Source: Graphilbum fragrans
Taxonomy: Eukaryota; Ascomycota; Sordariomycetes; Ophiostomatales; Ophiostomataceae
DNA length: 64,000 nucleotides
Reading direction: 5' to 3'
Assembly (NCBI GenBank): GCA_001513895.1
Contig: LLKO01000024.1
Span: 186,001-250,000, forward strand
Shown here one piece after another: positions 11,401 through 22,900 of the stretch (position 1 is the stretch's first letter; the number at the start of each line of letters is the position of its first letter). The notes beneath the pieces were generated by a model, which searched no databases, had not been told where the DNA came from, and was given only the letters and a program-made list of their open reading frames with translations. The position numbers and the translations under genes are program-made.

Positions 11401-12407
11401 AGTAAGTGGAGCCCGAAGATATCGTACGCACATCATCCCTTGCTTATTGGCTTACGAGTGTTTGGGTAGTGGCAGCGCACTGAGCACAAGGATGCGAGGA
11501 GGATGGCAGGCAAAGACAGAAGAAGAGAGGGAGCTCGGTACGAATGACTTGTTTAGGTAGAGCTGGCGGGTGAGCCGTATCGGTTTTATGTTTAGGAGTA
11601 GGGTGTTAATAACCTGGAAACTACGATAATAACTCGTAAAGTGCGTCGTAGTTTCAAGGCATATTTCCACTGTTGTGTGGAAATACGGCATCTAATGAGT
11701 GGTAATGTGTGGCGCTTGAACAGCGAGTACATACTCCTCGTGAGTGTGCACAGTTGTGTACGGAATACTCGTAGTTGTAGTTGTCGTTGTACTTCCTCCA
11801 GACTTGGCGGCGTCCTCCACCAGCCAAACTGATAAGACACACTGGTGTGATTGGGCTAGGCAGCGGTACAACAGGGAAGGCAATACAACCCAGTACACTG
11901 GACGACCCCCCATCCCCTGCCAGCGCTCCAGCTGAGAGCAGTGGGCGTCTTTACCTTCCTCATCTGTGCTCGCGGCGCTGCCGGTTAGGCCTGGCTCTTG
12001 CCTTGGCTTAGTGTCCTACGGAAGTACCCAGGTACCTAAGCACACTCCGATAAAGAAAGTACCCCCATGTACCTGCCTCACCCTTCCAGAATAGCCGTAC
12101 TCCGTACCTATGTACTCGTTGAATTGCGTGGCGCCGACAACAGGTCGCCCTAGACCCACTGTCGTTATCCGCCGATTGTGCTGAGCTTTGAAGTTGGAGT
12201 TCGGTTGTTAGATTACGAGTCGCTGACAGCTTGGGCTATGAGAGACAATGGCTGATTATCTATATATTGGGCCGGTACCACGCCAGGGCAGAAGGAGAGC
12301 GGGTTCTTGATCGCGACGTGTTTCCCTTGCGTGTTTCGTCGTTTGCCCTCTTTCCTTTTCTGCCCTTCCTCCCTTTCCCCAAACACATTCGGGACCAAGC
12401 CGGCATC
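8425..12407. other. Gene-poor region of about 4 kb
   Basis: No open frame here looks coding: all are short with no recognisable motifs. It holds a short AT microsatellite near 8521-8530, many copies of ACTCGTA/TACGAGT-like heptamers (for example near 9262, 9899, 10288, 11147 and 11767), and three perfect copies of TACGGAGTA or its complement (10565-10573, 10799-10807, 12098-12106). The right end is the promoter of the NCS1 permease, with a TATA-like run at 12261-12267 and a GATA-type site (TTATCT) at 12256-12261. I see no transposon frame. Confidence 0.6.
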
Positions 12408-14200
12408 ATGAAGAAGCCGTCCGCCTCCGCGATCAAGAAGCGGTTTACGTCGCTGCATTCATGGGAGCTTCCCAAGCAGACGGGCGCGGTGGCGCCGCCA
12501 GAAGTCTGGGTGAGTGAGAGAGAAGAGGCGAGAGAGAGGACGCGAAGAAAGAGAAGAGAATGAACGGGAGAGAAGATGGAAAACAGGAGACGAGAATAAC
12601 ACTAAAAGAAAGGAGGACCTCGCTAACCTGCCAGACCAACAAAGATATGGATCCCACACCGGTGGAGGACCAGACATGGAACATCTACAGCATCATGGCG
12701 TACTGGGCCACTGACACGATCAACCTGGGCACGTGGGAGACGGCCTCGAGCATCCTGGCCGTGGGCCTGTCATGGCGCGAGGCCATTCCGTGCATGGTGG
12801 TGGGAACGTTCTGCGTGGCGGTGCCGATGGTGCTGAACGGAGCGATTGGCGCCAAGCTGCATGTACCCTTTTCGGTGGTCACGACGTCGTCGTTTGGCTA
12901 CTACCTGCGCTACTTTTGTATTGTGTCGCGTGCGATTCTGGCCATGTTCTGGCTGGGCATCCAGGGCGCGAACGGTGCCCAGTGCATCACGATCATGTTG
13001 TCGGCCTGGGCGCCGTCGTATTCGCGGATCCCGAACCACTTGCCGGACAACGCGGGCATCACGACAGTCGGCATGTGCTCGTATTTCCTGTTCTGGCTGA
13101 TCCAGCTGCCACTGCTGCTGATCCACCCGACGAAGCTCAAGCCCATCTTCTGGATCAAGCTGGTCGGCGCGCCGATTGCGGCCATTGCGACCATGGGCTG
13201 GTGTCTGCACAAGGCGGGCGGCGGCGGCGACATCTTCAAGCTGCGGGCGGAGCTGACGGGGTCTGCGTATGCCTGGAAGTGGCTATCGTGCATGACGTCG
13301 GTGACGGGTTCGTGGGCCACGCTGGCCTGCAACATTCCTGATTTTACACGGTATGCGCGGTCGGCCAACGGCCAGTTCGTCCAGCTGCCCTTCCTGCCGA
13401 TGATCTTCACCGTGTGCGGCGTGCTCGGCATTGTGACGACGTCGGCCACCAAGGTCTTCGTCGGCGAGTATCTGTGGAACCCGCTGGACATCGTGACGCT
13501 GTGGCTGGACATGGGCTCTGGCGGCCGGTGCGCGGCCTTTTTTGCGGCACTCGCCTGGTACATCGCGCAGGTCGGCACTAACATCACGGCCAACTCCATC
13601 TCGGCGGCCAACGACCTGACGGTGCTGTTCCCGCGCTGGGTCAACATCAAGCGCGGCTGCATGATCGCGGCCGTGGTGGCCGGCTGGGTGCTGGTGCCCT
13701 GGAAGATTCTGAGCTCGGCCGACACGTTCCTGGCCTTTATGGGTGGCTACTCGGTCTTCTTGGCGCCCATCTCGGGCATCATGGCCTGCGACTACTGGCT
13801 GGTCAAGCGCACGCACTTGGACATCCCCGGGCTATACGACCCCAACGGCCGCTACAGCTACAAGTACGGCTGCAACTGGCGCGCGGCCGTCGCCTTTCTG
13901 GTGCCGGTCGCACCTCTGTTGCCTGGTCTGGCGCTCAGCATCAGCGGCGAGGACAAGATCCACATTGGCTCGGGCGAGACCAACCTGTACACCTTCAACT
14001 GGCTGTTTGGCTTTGTGTGCTCCATCGTGCTGTACACGGGTCTTAGCTATGCGTTCCCCGACAAGCGGTCACTGCTGACGGACACGGTCTGGGCCAAGGA
14101 CGCGGCTGCCATTGACGGCGTGCGCGAGACGGGCAGCGACATTGAGAAGTCGGGCGGCAGCCTCGCAGGCGTGCAGCCAGTGGACGAGATCAAGTACTAG
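12408..14200 (+). CDS. NCS1-family nucleobase permease (uracil/allantoin/uridine type)
   Basis: Plasma-membrane nucleobase:cation symporter of the fungal Fur-like NCS1 group. Exon 1 is 12408-12509 (MKKPSASAIKKRFTSL... to PPEVW); the intron is 12510-12634 (GTGAGT...CCAG); exon 2 is 12635-14200. Total 555 residues with about 12 hydrophobic segments. Family motifs: TNKDMDPTPVEDQTWN, WATDTINLGTWETASS, VPFSVVTTSSFGYYLRYF, the NIPDFTRYARS motif, NISANSISAAND-like sequence, and KRTHLDIPGLYDPNGRYSY. An in-frame ATG at 12560 lies within the intron and is not the start. Substrate (uracil, allantoin, uridine or related) cannot be fixed from sequence alone. Confidence 0.92.
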
Positions 14201-14620
14201 GTGCGAGGACGGAGAACGAGACATGTAACTTGCTATCGAGATACCCAGGAAGATAATACAGCATGCTGTGAATGGTGCCTGTGGCCGGAGATTTGACACG
14301 TGCATTGTTGATGATGTAGGCGTATTCAGGGAGAGCTATTGGATTGTGCAGTTCCCTAGTTCCGGCCGTTGTATGTCTCTTTTGAGGAGCGAGTGCAGGT
14401 CGTAATTTTCTTTGTGCTGTGTGTTCGACGCCTATTTGGACTACCAACAGCGCCGGATTGGTGCTGCCACCTACCTCAAAGAGAGGCTGTTTGCGGAAGC
14501 ACGTACAGGATCAGAATATTTAAAGGACGACACCTATAGCTAATGTCTGAGGAGCCAGTTCAGCATCACCACACGCTCTGTATATGAAATTCTTCACACC
14601 ACGACACATTACATCACGAC
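14201..14620. other. Intergenic
   Basis: 3' flank of the permease and promoter of the next gene. A TATA-like ATATTTAAAG lies at about 14516-14525. Nothing else seen. Confidence 0.5.
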
Positions 14621-16306
14621 ATGGCTTGGTGGTTTCTTAAACGGGCTGGCTCAGCCACCCAGAAGGCTTCACCTGAGGACCAGGATCAGGACCGAGACAA
14701 GAACCAGCCGGTCCAAGCCACAAACCCGGACTACATCCCACCCATTCTCTTCCCCAACGACAGATGCCTCAACCCGCAGCCGCCGATGGAGGGGGAAGAG
14801 GAGACGGAGGAAAAGGACGAGCTGAATCTGGCGGGCAAGCCCATTGTTCTCGAGGAGTTCAGGTCCATCAAATACGTTAAAACGCCCCCCAACCTCAGCT
14901 TCCAGGTGGACGCGGGCAAGCCTGAGCCACTGTCTCGAGGGGCCGCCGAAAAGGAATACACGGGACCCAAGTTGTCCATCGACAAGGTGATCGCAGAGGT
15001 CTACGAGCGCTTTAAATATGGGCTGGACGACCGCTACCAACGCGGCGGCGGCTATGTCCCGACACATGTGTCCTACCACATTGGCCCGTACCCCATCCAG
15101 CGCGTGCCGCTGCCGTCGTACAACCTGTTCGTCCACAAGGCCAGCAACAAGCTCAAGCGGCTGCCAGCCGTGCGCGGCTCGCTCTTCCACAGCGACGCCG
15201 AACGCACCAAGATCGTCGCCGTCGAGCTGTTTGAGCGCCTGCAGAACCACTGGGTCAGCTGTCCATACCACGGCTGCCAGGCGCGCTTTGTGGCCACCGA
15301 CGATGCGGCCATCCAGCAGCACCTGCGCTCGGTGCATGCGGCCGTGCAGTGCAACTTTTGCAGCCAGACGTACCTGGCGACGACGACGGTGGCGCAGAAG
15401 ATGGCGCATCTAGCAACGGCGCACGCCGATCTGTTTTCGGCCGGCGAGACCTCGCGGCGGATGCTGGCCGAGTACGACGCGGCCCAGGCGTGGCCGGCGA
15501 TGCAGGCGGAGGGGGAGGACGGCCGTGGGCTGAAGCAACGGACGCCCAAAATGGAGACAAAGGCAGTGAACGCGGGCTCTGGTCCATCTCTGTTTATTGA
15601 TAGGCAGGAGAGAGCTCAGCGGGTGGATACGGCCGGAAGACGCCTCGTGCACGCTGGAAAGTTGCCTACCGTGGCATCCGAAGAGGAAGACGAGGAGGAG
15701 GGTGAGGGAGAGGATAGCGAGGAGGGTGGGGCAGAGGATAGCGAGGAGGGTGGGGGAGATGATAGCGATGAGGGTGGGAGCGATGCCGACGGGGAGAACG
15801 ACGAGGTGAACGACGAGGAGAACGACGAGGACGAGAATGAGAGCGAGGACGCGGAGGAGAGCACCGACGGCGAGAACGAGGTCAGCAGCAGAGTCCCGCG
15901 ACCCACTGCACGACGAAAGCCCGTGGACAGCGCCTACAAGTTCACACCCGACGACGAGAGCTCGACGGACAGCGGCTCCAGCGGCTCGACGGAAACCGGG
16001 GACGAGGCCCCGGGCAGCGGCCCACAGAGACGCAAGGGCACGGTGCACCGACGCCACTTGGTGGCCCCCGACCGCACGTACCACCCGGTGCGGGCGCGCC
16101 AGAAGGACGACTACGCAGACGACCTGGACGACGAGCTGCGGCGGTCGGCGACGCCGGAATGGAGCTGGGACGCGACAGATCCGGCGGGGAGGCGGAAGCG
16201 GGTGGTGCGGGAGCGGTCGGGGATGGGGAGCAACAAGCGCAAGGCCGAGGAGGGGGCGGGGGGGGGGGAAGGGAGCCGGGGGGGCGCTAAGAGGATGCAG
16301 CGGTGA
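14621..16306 (+). CDS. Unrecognised acidic protein with two C2H2-like zinc fingers
   Basis: Single-exon frame of 561 residues from ATG 14621. I do not recognise the family. About residues 214-268 carry two C2H2-like patterns: CPYHGC...H(x4)H (CX4CX13HX4H) and CNFC...HLATAH (CX2CX15HX4H), separated by only a few residues. The N-terminus is Gln/Asp-rich. A long Glu/Asp/Gly tract spans roughly residues 350-430 with repeated DSEEGG units, and the C-terminus is basic (KRKAEEGAGGG, KRMQR). This looks like a nuclear protein; DNA or RNA binding is inference. It could contain an intron that I missed, but the coding composition is continuous. Confidence 0.75.
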   Translation: MAWWFLKRAGSATQKASPEDQDQDRDKNQPVQATNPDYIPPILFPNDRCLNPQPPMEGEEETEEKDELNLAGKPIVLEEFRSIKYVKTPPNLSFQVDAGKPEPLSRGAAEKEYTGPKLSIDKVIAEVYERFKYGLDDRYQRGGGYVPTHVSYHIGPYPIQRVPLPSYNLFVHKASNKLKRLPAVRGSLFHSDAERTKIVAVELFERLQNHWVSCPYHGCQARFVATDDAAIQQHLRSVHAAVQCNFCSQTYLATTTVAQKMAHLATAHADLFSAGETSRRMLAEYDAAQAWPAMQAEGEDGRGLKQRTPKMETKAVNAGSGPSLFIDRQERAQRVDTAGRRLVHAGKLPTVASEEEDEEEGEGEDSEEGGAEDSEEGGGDDSDEGGSDADGENDEVNDEENDEDENESEDAEESTDGENEVSSRVPRPTARRKPVDSAYKFTPDDESSTDSGSSGSTETGDEAPGSGPQRRKGTVHRRHLVAPDRTYHPVRARQKDDYADDLDDELRRSATPEWSWDATDPAGRRKRVVRERSGMGSNKRKAEEGAGGGEGSRGGAKRMQR

Positions 16307-17508
16307 GGGGAGGGTGTAGAATTTGGAATATCGAAGAGTGGGAGTAGGAGGATGAGGTGAGGAAGAGGGGAGGGTGAGGGGGATGACAGGATATTTGAGC
16401 GGCGTTTTGTCCCGTAATTGTATTTTAGCTGTCAATGTCTTCTGTAGTCGTATAGCTCTCTGAGCTGCTTCGTGCAATGTCCTTGAACTGTGAATGGGTT
16501 GCCGCCAGCTGGACTGTTCGTTGGCTGAGGTCGATAGCGTGTAAGTGGAGAAGCTCGAGGACACCACGGCTCGGCAGTCGGCACCAGCTGGCTGGTCAGC
16601 CCCAGAGCTACGGTCTACAGCGTGTACGCGCTATACCGACTATGCAACGAACGCGCTAGCAAACCCCAAGCAAAAGCACACGGCAATCATCGGCTTGCCC
16701 CCGACAGCCGGCTCAGCGCGTGCACCGCGAGGTCGGCCGCCAGTTCCACGTTCTCTGCTGTCCATTTGTCCTTTTCCTCTCGTCTCTCATTCCTGTCTGG
16801 GCTCTCGTGTTTTCTGCCTCCGCTCGTGTCGGCTTCTCCTCTCTGCTCTCCTCGTGTTTGCCTTCGTCTAGCCTCTTCTGCCTCCGCGTCTCTTTCCACC
16901 TTCCTTTTTCTCCTCCCCCTCTCCCACCTCCACCTCGCCGAAGCATGCTCCCGCGGCTCTCACTTCCGCTGCCTCCACTGCCTATCTGCGAGAGCCGGCG
17001 TTGGGCTTCTCCGACCACGGCCTTTCCTGCAGCAGCTGCCCGATTGGTGCAGGGGGCCACAGCTTCAGGGCTGCGAGACCTGCGAGACAGACCTGCGAGA
17101 CCCGCTGTACCACAGGCCGGCCAGGCCAGGGCACAGAGCGATAGCCGGCTGCTCTTTGGGACATGAATCGTCGTGGGAGCATCTGTTTGGCAGCGATCTT
17201 TGATCGTAACTATCTTCCCAACTGGTATTGTCCATAAGAGCAGTGACTAAACCTGCACCTTCTCGTATGGGCACTGTCGCGTCCACCACGCCTTCCTCCA
17301 TTCGCCGGCCACGCCTCGCCTATCTTATCAGCAATCAACGCGGCCCTGCTCTTGCCAGAAACAGTCGAACGGCTTACGGCTTGACCGACTTTCTGGTCGG
17401 CGTGTTCTGTCTTCTTCCGACGTTTTGTGTCCTGTCCTGGCTCTGTCATCTTTCACCTGTCTCACCTGGCATGGATCGATAAGCACGTCAACAGGCACGC
17501 GCTCCACC
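16307..17508. other. Intergenic, upstream region of sulfite oxidase
   Basis: About 1.2 kb with strong CT-rich stretches on the plus strand (16740-16930), typical of a fungal promoter or leader. Open frames here are low-complexity Ser/Leu/Pro reads of CT-rich sequence and are not supported as genes. Confidence 0.55.
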
Positions 17509-19770
17509 ATGGCCTCTAAAGCTTCTGCTTCGGCTTCGACCGCTCTGCAACGAGCAACTCGCCGATTTGTTTCTCCATCTACGCGTCCACATCTTCGAGA
17601 TCTTCGAGATCTTCGAGGTCTTCGAGATATCGATACTGTGTCCCGTTGGCGACCACCACCATCGAACACGGTTTTCAATGGTCGCCGATCCACAACCCAG
17701 CCGGGCTTCGACCGGAACAGCTTACGACACCGATATCCCGCTTGGACGGCAGCGCGAGCCTTTTCGTCGACCTCGCCGATATATACGCCACAAACACACA
17801 CACAAGAGACGGCCACATCGCCGGATGATAAAAGCCACAGTCCGGCGGCGCCCCGAGGCAATAATACCCTGACTTTGTTGGCGGGCGTCGGCGTGGTGTC
17901 GGCTGTTTTTGTGCTCGCGCAGCCGCTTGCTGTGGACGCCGTGCCAGCCCATGGCGGCATTGAGACGATAGATCAAGGCAGAGAAGACAAGAAAACTTCG
18001 GACTTGGCTCCAGCTCCGGCTCCGGCTCCGACGGCCGGTGATGCCCGGGACCCGTCTCTGCCGCGATATCGCCTGGCGGACATACGGCAGCACCACGGGG
18101 CTGACTCGGATGCGCCGTGGGTCACGTCGGGCGACAAAGTGTACGACATTACAGACTGGGTGGCAGCGCATCCCGGCGGCGAGGTCATCTTGCGGGCGGC
18201 CGGGGGCTCCATCGACCCCTACTGGAACATCTTCACCATCCACAAGGCGCCGCACGTGTACGAGATCCTCGCACAGTACCTGATTGGGCTCGTCGACGCT
18301 GCGGACCTTGTGGACGGCCAACCGGCCGCCGAGAACATCGAAGACCCGTTTGCACGAGATCCAGAACGCGATGGCCGGCTCCAGACGCACACAGCTCGAC
18401 CATGCAATGCCGAGCCGCCGCGCACGGAGCTCACACGCGACTTTGCCACGCCCAACGAGCTCTTTTACGTGCGCAACCACATGTGGGTGCCGGTGGTCGA
18501 CGGCGAAGAGGCGGCTGCGGCCCACCGGCTGACAGTGGAGCTGCCGGACGGCGATGTGCGGAGCTATACTTTGGCCGAGCTGCGTGCGCGGTTTCCGGTG
18601 CATCGCGTGGCGGCCGTGCTGCAGTGCTCCGGCAACCGGCGGAGCGACATGACACGGCACGTGGGCCCAACCAACGGTTTGCAATGGGGCGTGGGGGCGA
18701 TCAGCAACGCCGTGTGGGAGGGGGTGCTGCTCCGAGATGTGCTGGCCGATGCTGGGCTGCGGACGGCCTCGGGGACGGGGGCCGGGATTAGCTCCGGGGC
18801 GAAGGTGAGCTGCGGCTCCGGGACCGACTCCGGGACCGACTCCGGGGCCGAAGGGACGCCTGCCGACCAGCTGCATGTGCAGTTCTCCGGGCTGGAGGCG
18901 TATGGAGCCAGCATTCCGCTTCCTGTGGCCCTCGATCCCCGCGGCGACGTGCTGCTGGCCTTTGGGATGAACGGGGCGCCGCTGCCGCGCGACCACGGGT
19001 TCCCGCTGCGCGCGGTGGTGCCCGGCCACGTGGCGGCACGGTCGGTCAAGTGGCTGTCGCGGATTGTGGTGGCCGACGAGGAGTCGCCGAGCCAGTGGCA
19101 GCGGCGCGACTACAAGCTGTTTGGGCCCAACGAAGGCAGCGGCGCGGACTGGGCCAAGTACCCGGCGATCCAGGAAATGCCGGTGACGAGCGCTGTGACG
19201 GGCGTCTGGGTGGGCCGAGACTCGATCCGGAGGGCGGCCCTGAGCGGAGCGCCGGTGCTCGAGCGGCCGGCCAACGGAGACGGCGACGGAGCCCGAGCGG
19301 CACCAGGTGTTCGAGATCGGAAAGCCTGGCAAAACGCCCATTTGGCGCACGGTTCTGCGTGCTCGGCGTCGTGCGAACCCATCGCCGTCACCGGCTATGC
19401 CTATTCGGGCGGCGGCCGCGAGATTGTGCGCGTGGACGTCAGCGTGGACGGCGGCCGGACGTGGGACCAGGCCGAGCTGCTGGACCGGCGGCACCGGGAC
19501 GGCGCGGAGGAGGACGGCCTCGTCAATCGCGGGTCACGTGACTGGGCGTGGAAGCGGTGGCGGTACACGGGACGGTGGCACGACAGCCCGGATGCGTGTG
19601 CCGACATCGTGGTCAAGGCCATAGACAGCGCCTACAACACGCAGCCAGAGCAGCACGACGGCATCTACAACGTGCGCGGCAACCTGGCGACGGCGTGGCA
19701 CCGGGTGCGGGTGTGTCGGCGGGGGACGACCTGGGCGGATTCGACGAGCAGCGGATGTGGATTCCGTTGA
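17509..19770 (+). CDS. Sulfite oxidase, mitochondrial, cytochrome b5 type
   Basis: Molybdenum enzyme oxidising sulfite to sulfate. Single exon, 753 residues from ATG 17509. The N-terminus (MASKASASASTALQRATRRF) is Ser/Arg-rich without acids, a likely mitochondrial presequence, followed by a hydrophobic segment near residue 125. The cytochrome b5 domain (about 185-265) has HPGGEVILRAAGG and a second heme His in NIFTIHKAPHV. The molybdopterin domain has FYVRNHMWVPVV, the molybdenum-ligand Cys in VLQCSGNRRSDM, WGVGAISNAVWEGV and RDHGFPLRAVVPGH. The C-terminal dimerisation domain has GYAYSGGGREIVRVDVSVDGG and YNVRGNLATAWHRV. No FAD/NADH domain, so not nitrate reductase. Oddities: a tandem RDLRDLRGLRD near the N-terminus and an unconserved stretch of about 50 residues before GYAYSGGG. 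Confidence 0.92.
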   Translation: MASKASASASTALQRATRRFVSPSTRPHLRDLRDLRGLRDIDTVSRWRPPPSNTVFNGRRSTTQPGFDRNSLRHRYPAWTAARAFSSTSPIYTPQTHTQETATSPDDKSHSPAAPRGNNTLTLLAGVGVVSAVFVLAQPLAVDAVPAHGGIETIDQGREDKKTSDLAPAPAPAPTAGDARDPSLPRYRLADIRQHHGADSDAPWVTSGDKVYDITDWVAAHPGGEVILRAAGGSIDPYWNIFTIHKAPHVYEILAQYLIGLVDAADLVDGQPAAENIEDPFARDPERDGRLQTHTARPCNAEPPRTELTRDFATPNELFYVRNHMWVPVVDGEEAAAAHRLTVELPDGDVRSYTLAELRARFPVHRVAAVLQCSGNRRSDMTRHVGPTNGLQWGVGAISNAVWEGVLLRDVLADAGLRTASGTGAGISSGAKVSCGSGTDSGTDSGAEGTPADQLHVQFSGLEAYGASIPLPVALDPRGDVLLAFGMNGAPLPRDHGFPLRAVVPGHVAARSVKWLSRIVVADEESPSQWQRRDYKLFGPNEGSGADWAKYPAIQEMPVTSAVTGVWVGRDSIRRAALSGAPVLERPANGDGDGARAAPGVRDRKAWQNAHLAHGSACSASCEPIAVTGYAYSGGGREIVRVDVSVDGGRTWDQAELLDRRHRDGAEEDGLVNRGSRDWAWKRWRYTGRWHDSPDACADIVVKAIDSAYNTQPEQHDGIYNVRGNLATAWHRVRVCRRGTTWADSTSSGCGFR

Positions 19771-19926
19771 CGGCAGAGGTACATAAAGAGGTATATAGAG
19801 AGGCACATAGATTACGCGTGCCTTTGTCACGCAGCCCATGATAGGTAATGAATGCATTCAAAAACGACCTGTTCGTCTTCTATCTCTTCCTGTCCCGTAC
19901 ACGTCGCTCTGTCCACCGCCTCTACT

Positions 19927-22900
19927 CTACTCGTCATCGTCGTCGTCCTCCTCCTCGTCCTCCGCCCCCGTAAAGTACTCAAAGTCCTCCGGCACCGGGG
20001 CCTCCTCGCCGTCGCTGTCGTCGTCGTCGTCGACGCGCTCGGCCGCGTTGACAGCAGCAGCAGCGGCAGCACCCGCAGCGCCACCGCGCGCAGGCGTTTG
20101 CGGGTTCAGCAGGCCGAAACTGCCGGCGCCGCCGCCCTCGGCGTCGCCCAGCTCGCCAAAGAAACGAGCCGCATTGCGCGCACCCAGGACGCCCTGCGAG
20201 CTGTTGAGCAGATCCGAAATGGCCTGCATGTCCGACATGCCCGGCTGTCCCTGCAGCGCCCGCGTAAGGTCGCGCAGTGCGTTCCGGCTGTCACGCACGC
20301 TCGAAGCCGTACCGGCCGCGCCTCCCGCGGCGCCTCCGGCCGCGCCGGCCACAGTGACGCCGGCCACGGGGGCGCGCTCAATGGTCACCTTCTTGAGCTT
20401 CTCCTCGACCAGCGCCTTGGGCTCGTCGGGCTGGGTGTCGAGCAGCAGAAGAGGGCCGCCAGTGGGCTGTGTCATGGTTAGCGGGTGCGTGCAGGTCAGA
20501 GAGGCGCGTCCGTCCCGTCCCAACTCACCTTCTTCACAGGCTTGTAGCGCCCGGTGGCAAAGCTAATGTACTTGAGCTGGCCCGGCAGCACGCGCGACAT
20601 GTTGTCGATCTCGTAGCCGACCTTTTCCTTTTCGGCCTTCTCGGCCTTCTCGGTCTTGTCGCTCTTCTCGGTCTTGTCGGTCTTGTCGGCCTTGTCGGTC
20701 TTCTTCGCCCCGGGCGCGTCGTCGGTGGCGTCCTTGGCGTCCTTCTTGTCGCCGTCCTTGTCGTCATCGACGTCCATCTTGTCGGCCTCGGCCGCCGGAG
20801 CAGGCGTCGTGGCACTGCCCGGCTTGACGGTGTCGACGTCCATGCTCTCGCGGCGGGCGGCGCGCTCTTTGCGCTGTGCGCGGCGCTTCGCCTGCGCGGT
20901 GGTCGACAGAATGGCGGTGGCAATTAGGGCCGGGCCCTCCTCGGTCTTGACCTCCTGCTCCGGCGGGTAGTCGAACAGGCTGGGCCGCGTGGCGCTGTGG
21001 AACTGGAAGCGCGGAATGTCGAGGTCGGCGTCGAGGCCGATGATGGAGGTGGGGCTGAAGCTGAGGGCCAGAAAGTGCGTAAACGGGAACCAGTACCAGT
21101 ACTGCGTGAAGACGGCCATGCCCACGATGCCGGCCATGTTGAGGTTGCCGGTCTGCGTCTGCAGGCCGATGGTGCAGTTGCGGCCGCCGGCGTCGATGAT
21201 GCCCAGCGCCAGCGACGCGCCAAACTTGGTCATGGCGTCCTCGTGGCGGTCGCCCACGACCTTGCGCAGCGTCTTGCGGATGGCCGCCACCTTGGGGTTC
21301 ATGGCCTCGTTCTGCTGCACCAGGATCATGGCCAGCGCAATCAGCGCGCCCTGGCGCACAAAGTCCGTGGGGTCCTTCATCATGGGCTCTAGCAGGTCGA
21401 TGGCCTCGTCCAGCCCCGTGCCGGCACACGAAATGCCCAGCGCCATGGCCGAGCCGTAGCGCACGTGCGGGTTGTACGACTCCGACAGTAGCTCCACCAT
21501 GCGCGGCACGCTGCCCGGCTTGCGGAATAGGATGAAGCCTAGGCTCATCACGGCGATGCGCCGCACGTCGTCGCTGACGTCGCTGACCGCCGTGTGCAGC
21601 AGCTTGCGGATCGCCTTGTTGCTGCCCGTGCCGCAGTACGCCAGCGCCACCGTCAGAATGCCGCCGTACCGCAGCGTCGGGTCCGCGTCCTTGAGCAGCG
21701 CCTCGATCATGCTGTCCGCCCCCTCCTGCCGCCCGTACATGATCAGCGCCATGCCCAGCGCACACCCGCGGATCGTCTTCTCGTGCGACGTCTCGTGCGC
21801 ATACGCAAACATGGCCTGCAGCGCCTCCACGTGGCCCGTCCCCAGCATGATCAGGCCCATCGCCAGCCCCATCGCCTCGCCGTTGAGTGCCGAGTCCGCG
21901 TGCAGCACCAGCTTCAGCGACTCGAACAGGCTCTCGTCGCCCGTCGCCATACCGGCAATGCCCAGGCCCAGCGCGCCGCCGTGCTGGATCACCTCGTCGT
22001 CCGCCGCGTTGAACACGTCGCGCAGAAAGCCCAGCGCGTCCGCGCCGTGGTTCGCGTGGATCAGCCCGAACGCGTACAGCGCGCCGCCCTGGCTGAACGG
22101 CGAGCCCGTCGTGTTCAGCCGGTCCCCGCCCACCCGCGGCATGTACGGCTCCAGCAGCTTGCGCGCCTGCGTGATGTTGCCGCGGTGGATCACGCCCAGC
22201 GCCGCCGTCGCCGTGAACTTGGACCAGTTGACCGCCTTGCCCAGCCACTCGAGGTTGTCGCGGAAGAACTTGTCGTGCGTCGTGCCCGCGTTCATAAACG
22301 CGTTGCAGAACGTCACCGCCGTGTGGAAGATCGAGTTGCGGCCCTCCAGGCTGTCGCGCACGCGGTTGAGGATGCTGATGTCCGCGTGGTTGTTGCGGAA
22401 CAGGAATTCCACGTTCAGCTGGATGGCCTTGCTGCCGTCCAGGATCTCGCGGATGTTGTCGTACGCCTTGCCCTGCTTGTCTTCCGGCTCGTCGTCCTCG
22501 GAGTCCTCGGAGTCCTCGATGCCGGCCTTGGTCGCGCCGTCCTTGCTGTCCTTGCTGTCCTTGAGCAGGGCGTCCGACTCTGACGCCTCGGCCTCATTGT
22601 CGCCCCCCTCGGCGTCCTTGGCCGCCGCCTTCTCCTCCTTCTCGCCCTTGTCCGTCTTCTCCTTCTTCGGCTTCTTCGGCTTCGACGCCGGCAGCGCCCG
22701 GATGACCTTGCCCAGGAACTCCTGCGTGCCGTTGTCGTACAGGTCAAACGCAATCTGGTACGCAATCGCCAGCGGCTCGCGCGCGCCCTTCTGCACTAGC
22801 GTCTGCAGCAGCGCCGACGCCTGCTCGTCCGCGTTCAGGTACACCACGCACTTGGCAATAGCAAAGTAGTCGGGGTGCGGGATCTCGCTCAGCAGGTCCA

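Noticed and set aside
12560..12634. In-frame ATG at 12560 as start of the NCS1 permease
   Set aside because: It lies inside the first intron; a better first exon with conserved start exists at 12408-12509.
16622..17203. 193-residue frame upstream of sulfite oxidase
   Set aside because: Ser/Leu/Pro-rich translation of a CT-rich leader; no motif and no splice or start support.
17722..19494. 590-residue open frame on the minus strand
   Set aside because: It is antisense to the sulfite oxidase gene, whose frame has clear domains; the antisense frame has GC-rich low-information sequence without motifs.
17509..19770. Nitrate reductase
   Set aside because: The order is b5 then molybdopterin domain with a mitochondrial presequence and no FAD/NADH domain, which is the sulfite oxidase layout.
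20764..22869. Long frames on both strands (494 and 465 residues) within RPN2
   Set aside because: Shadows of the GC-rich RPN2 coding sequence; only the RPN2 frame shows conserved repeats.
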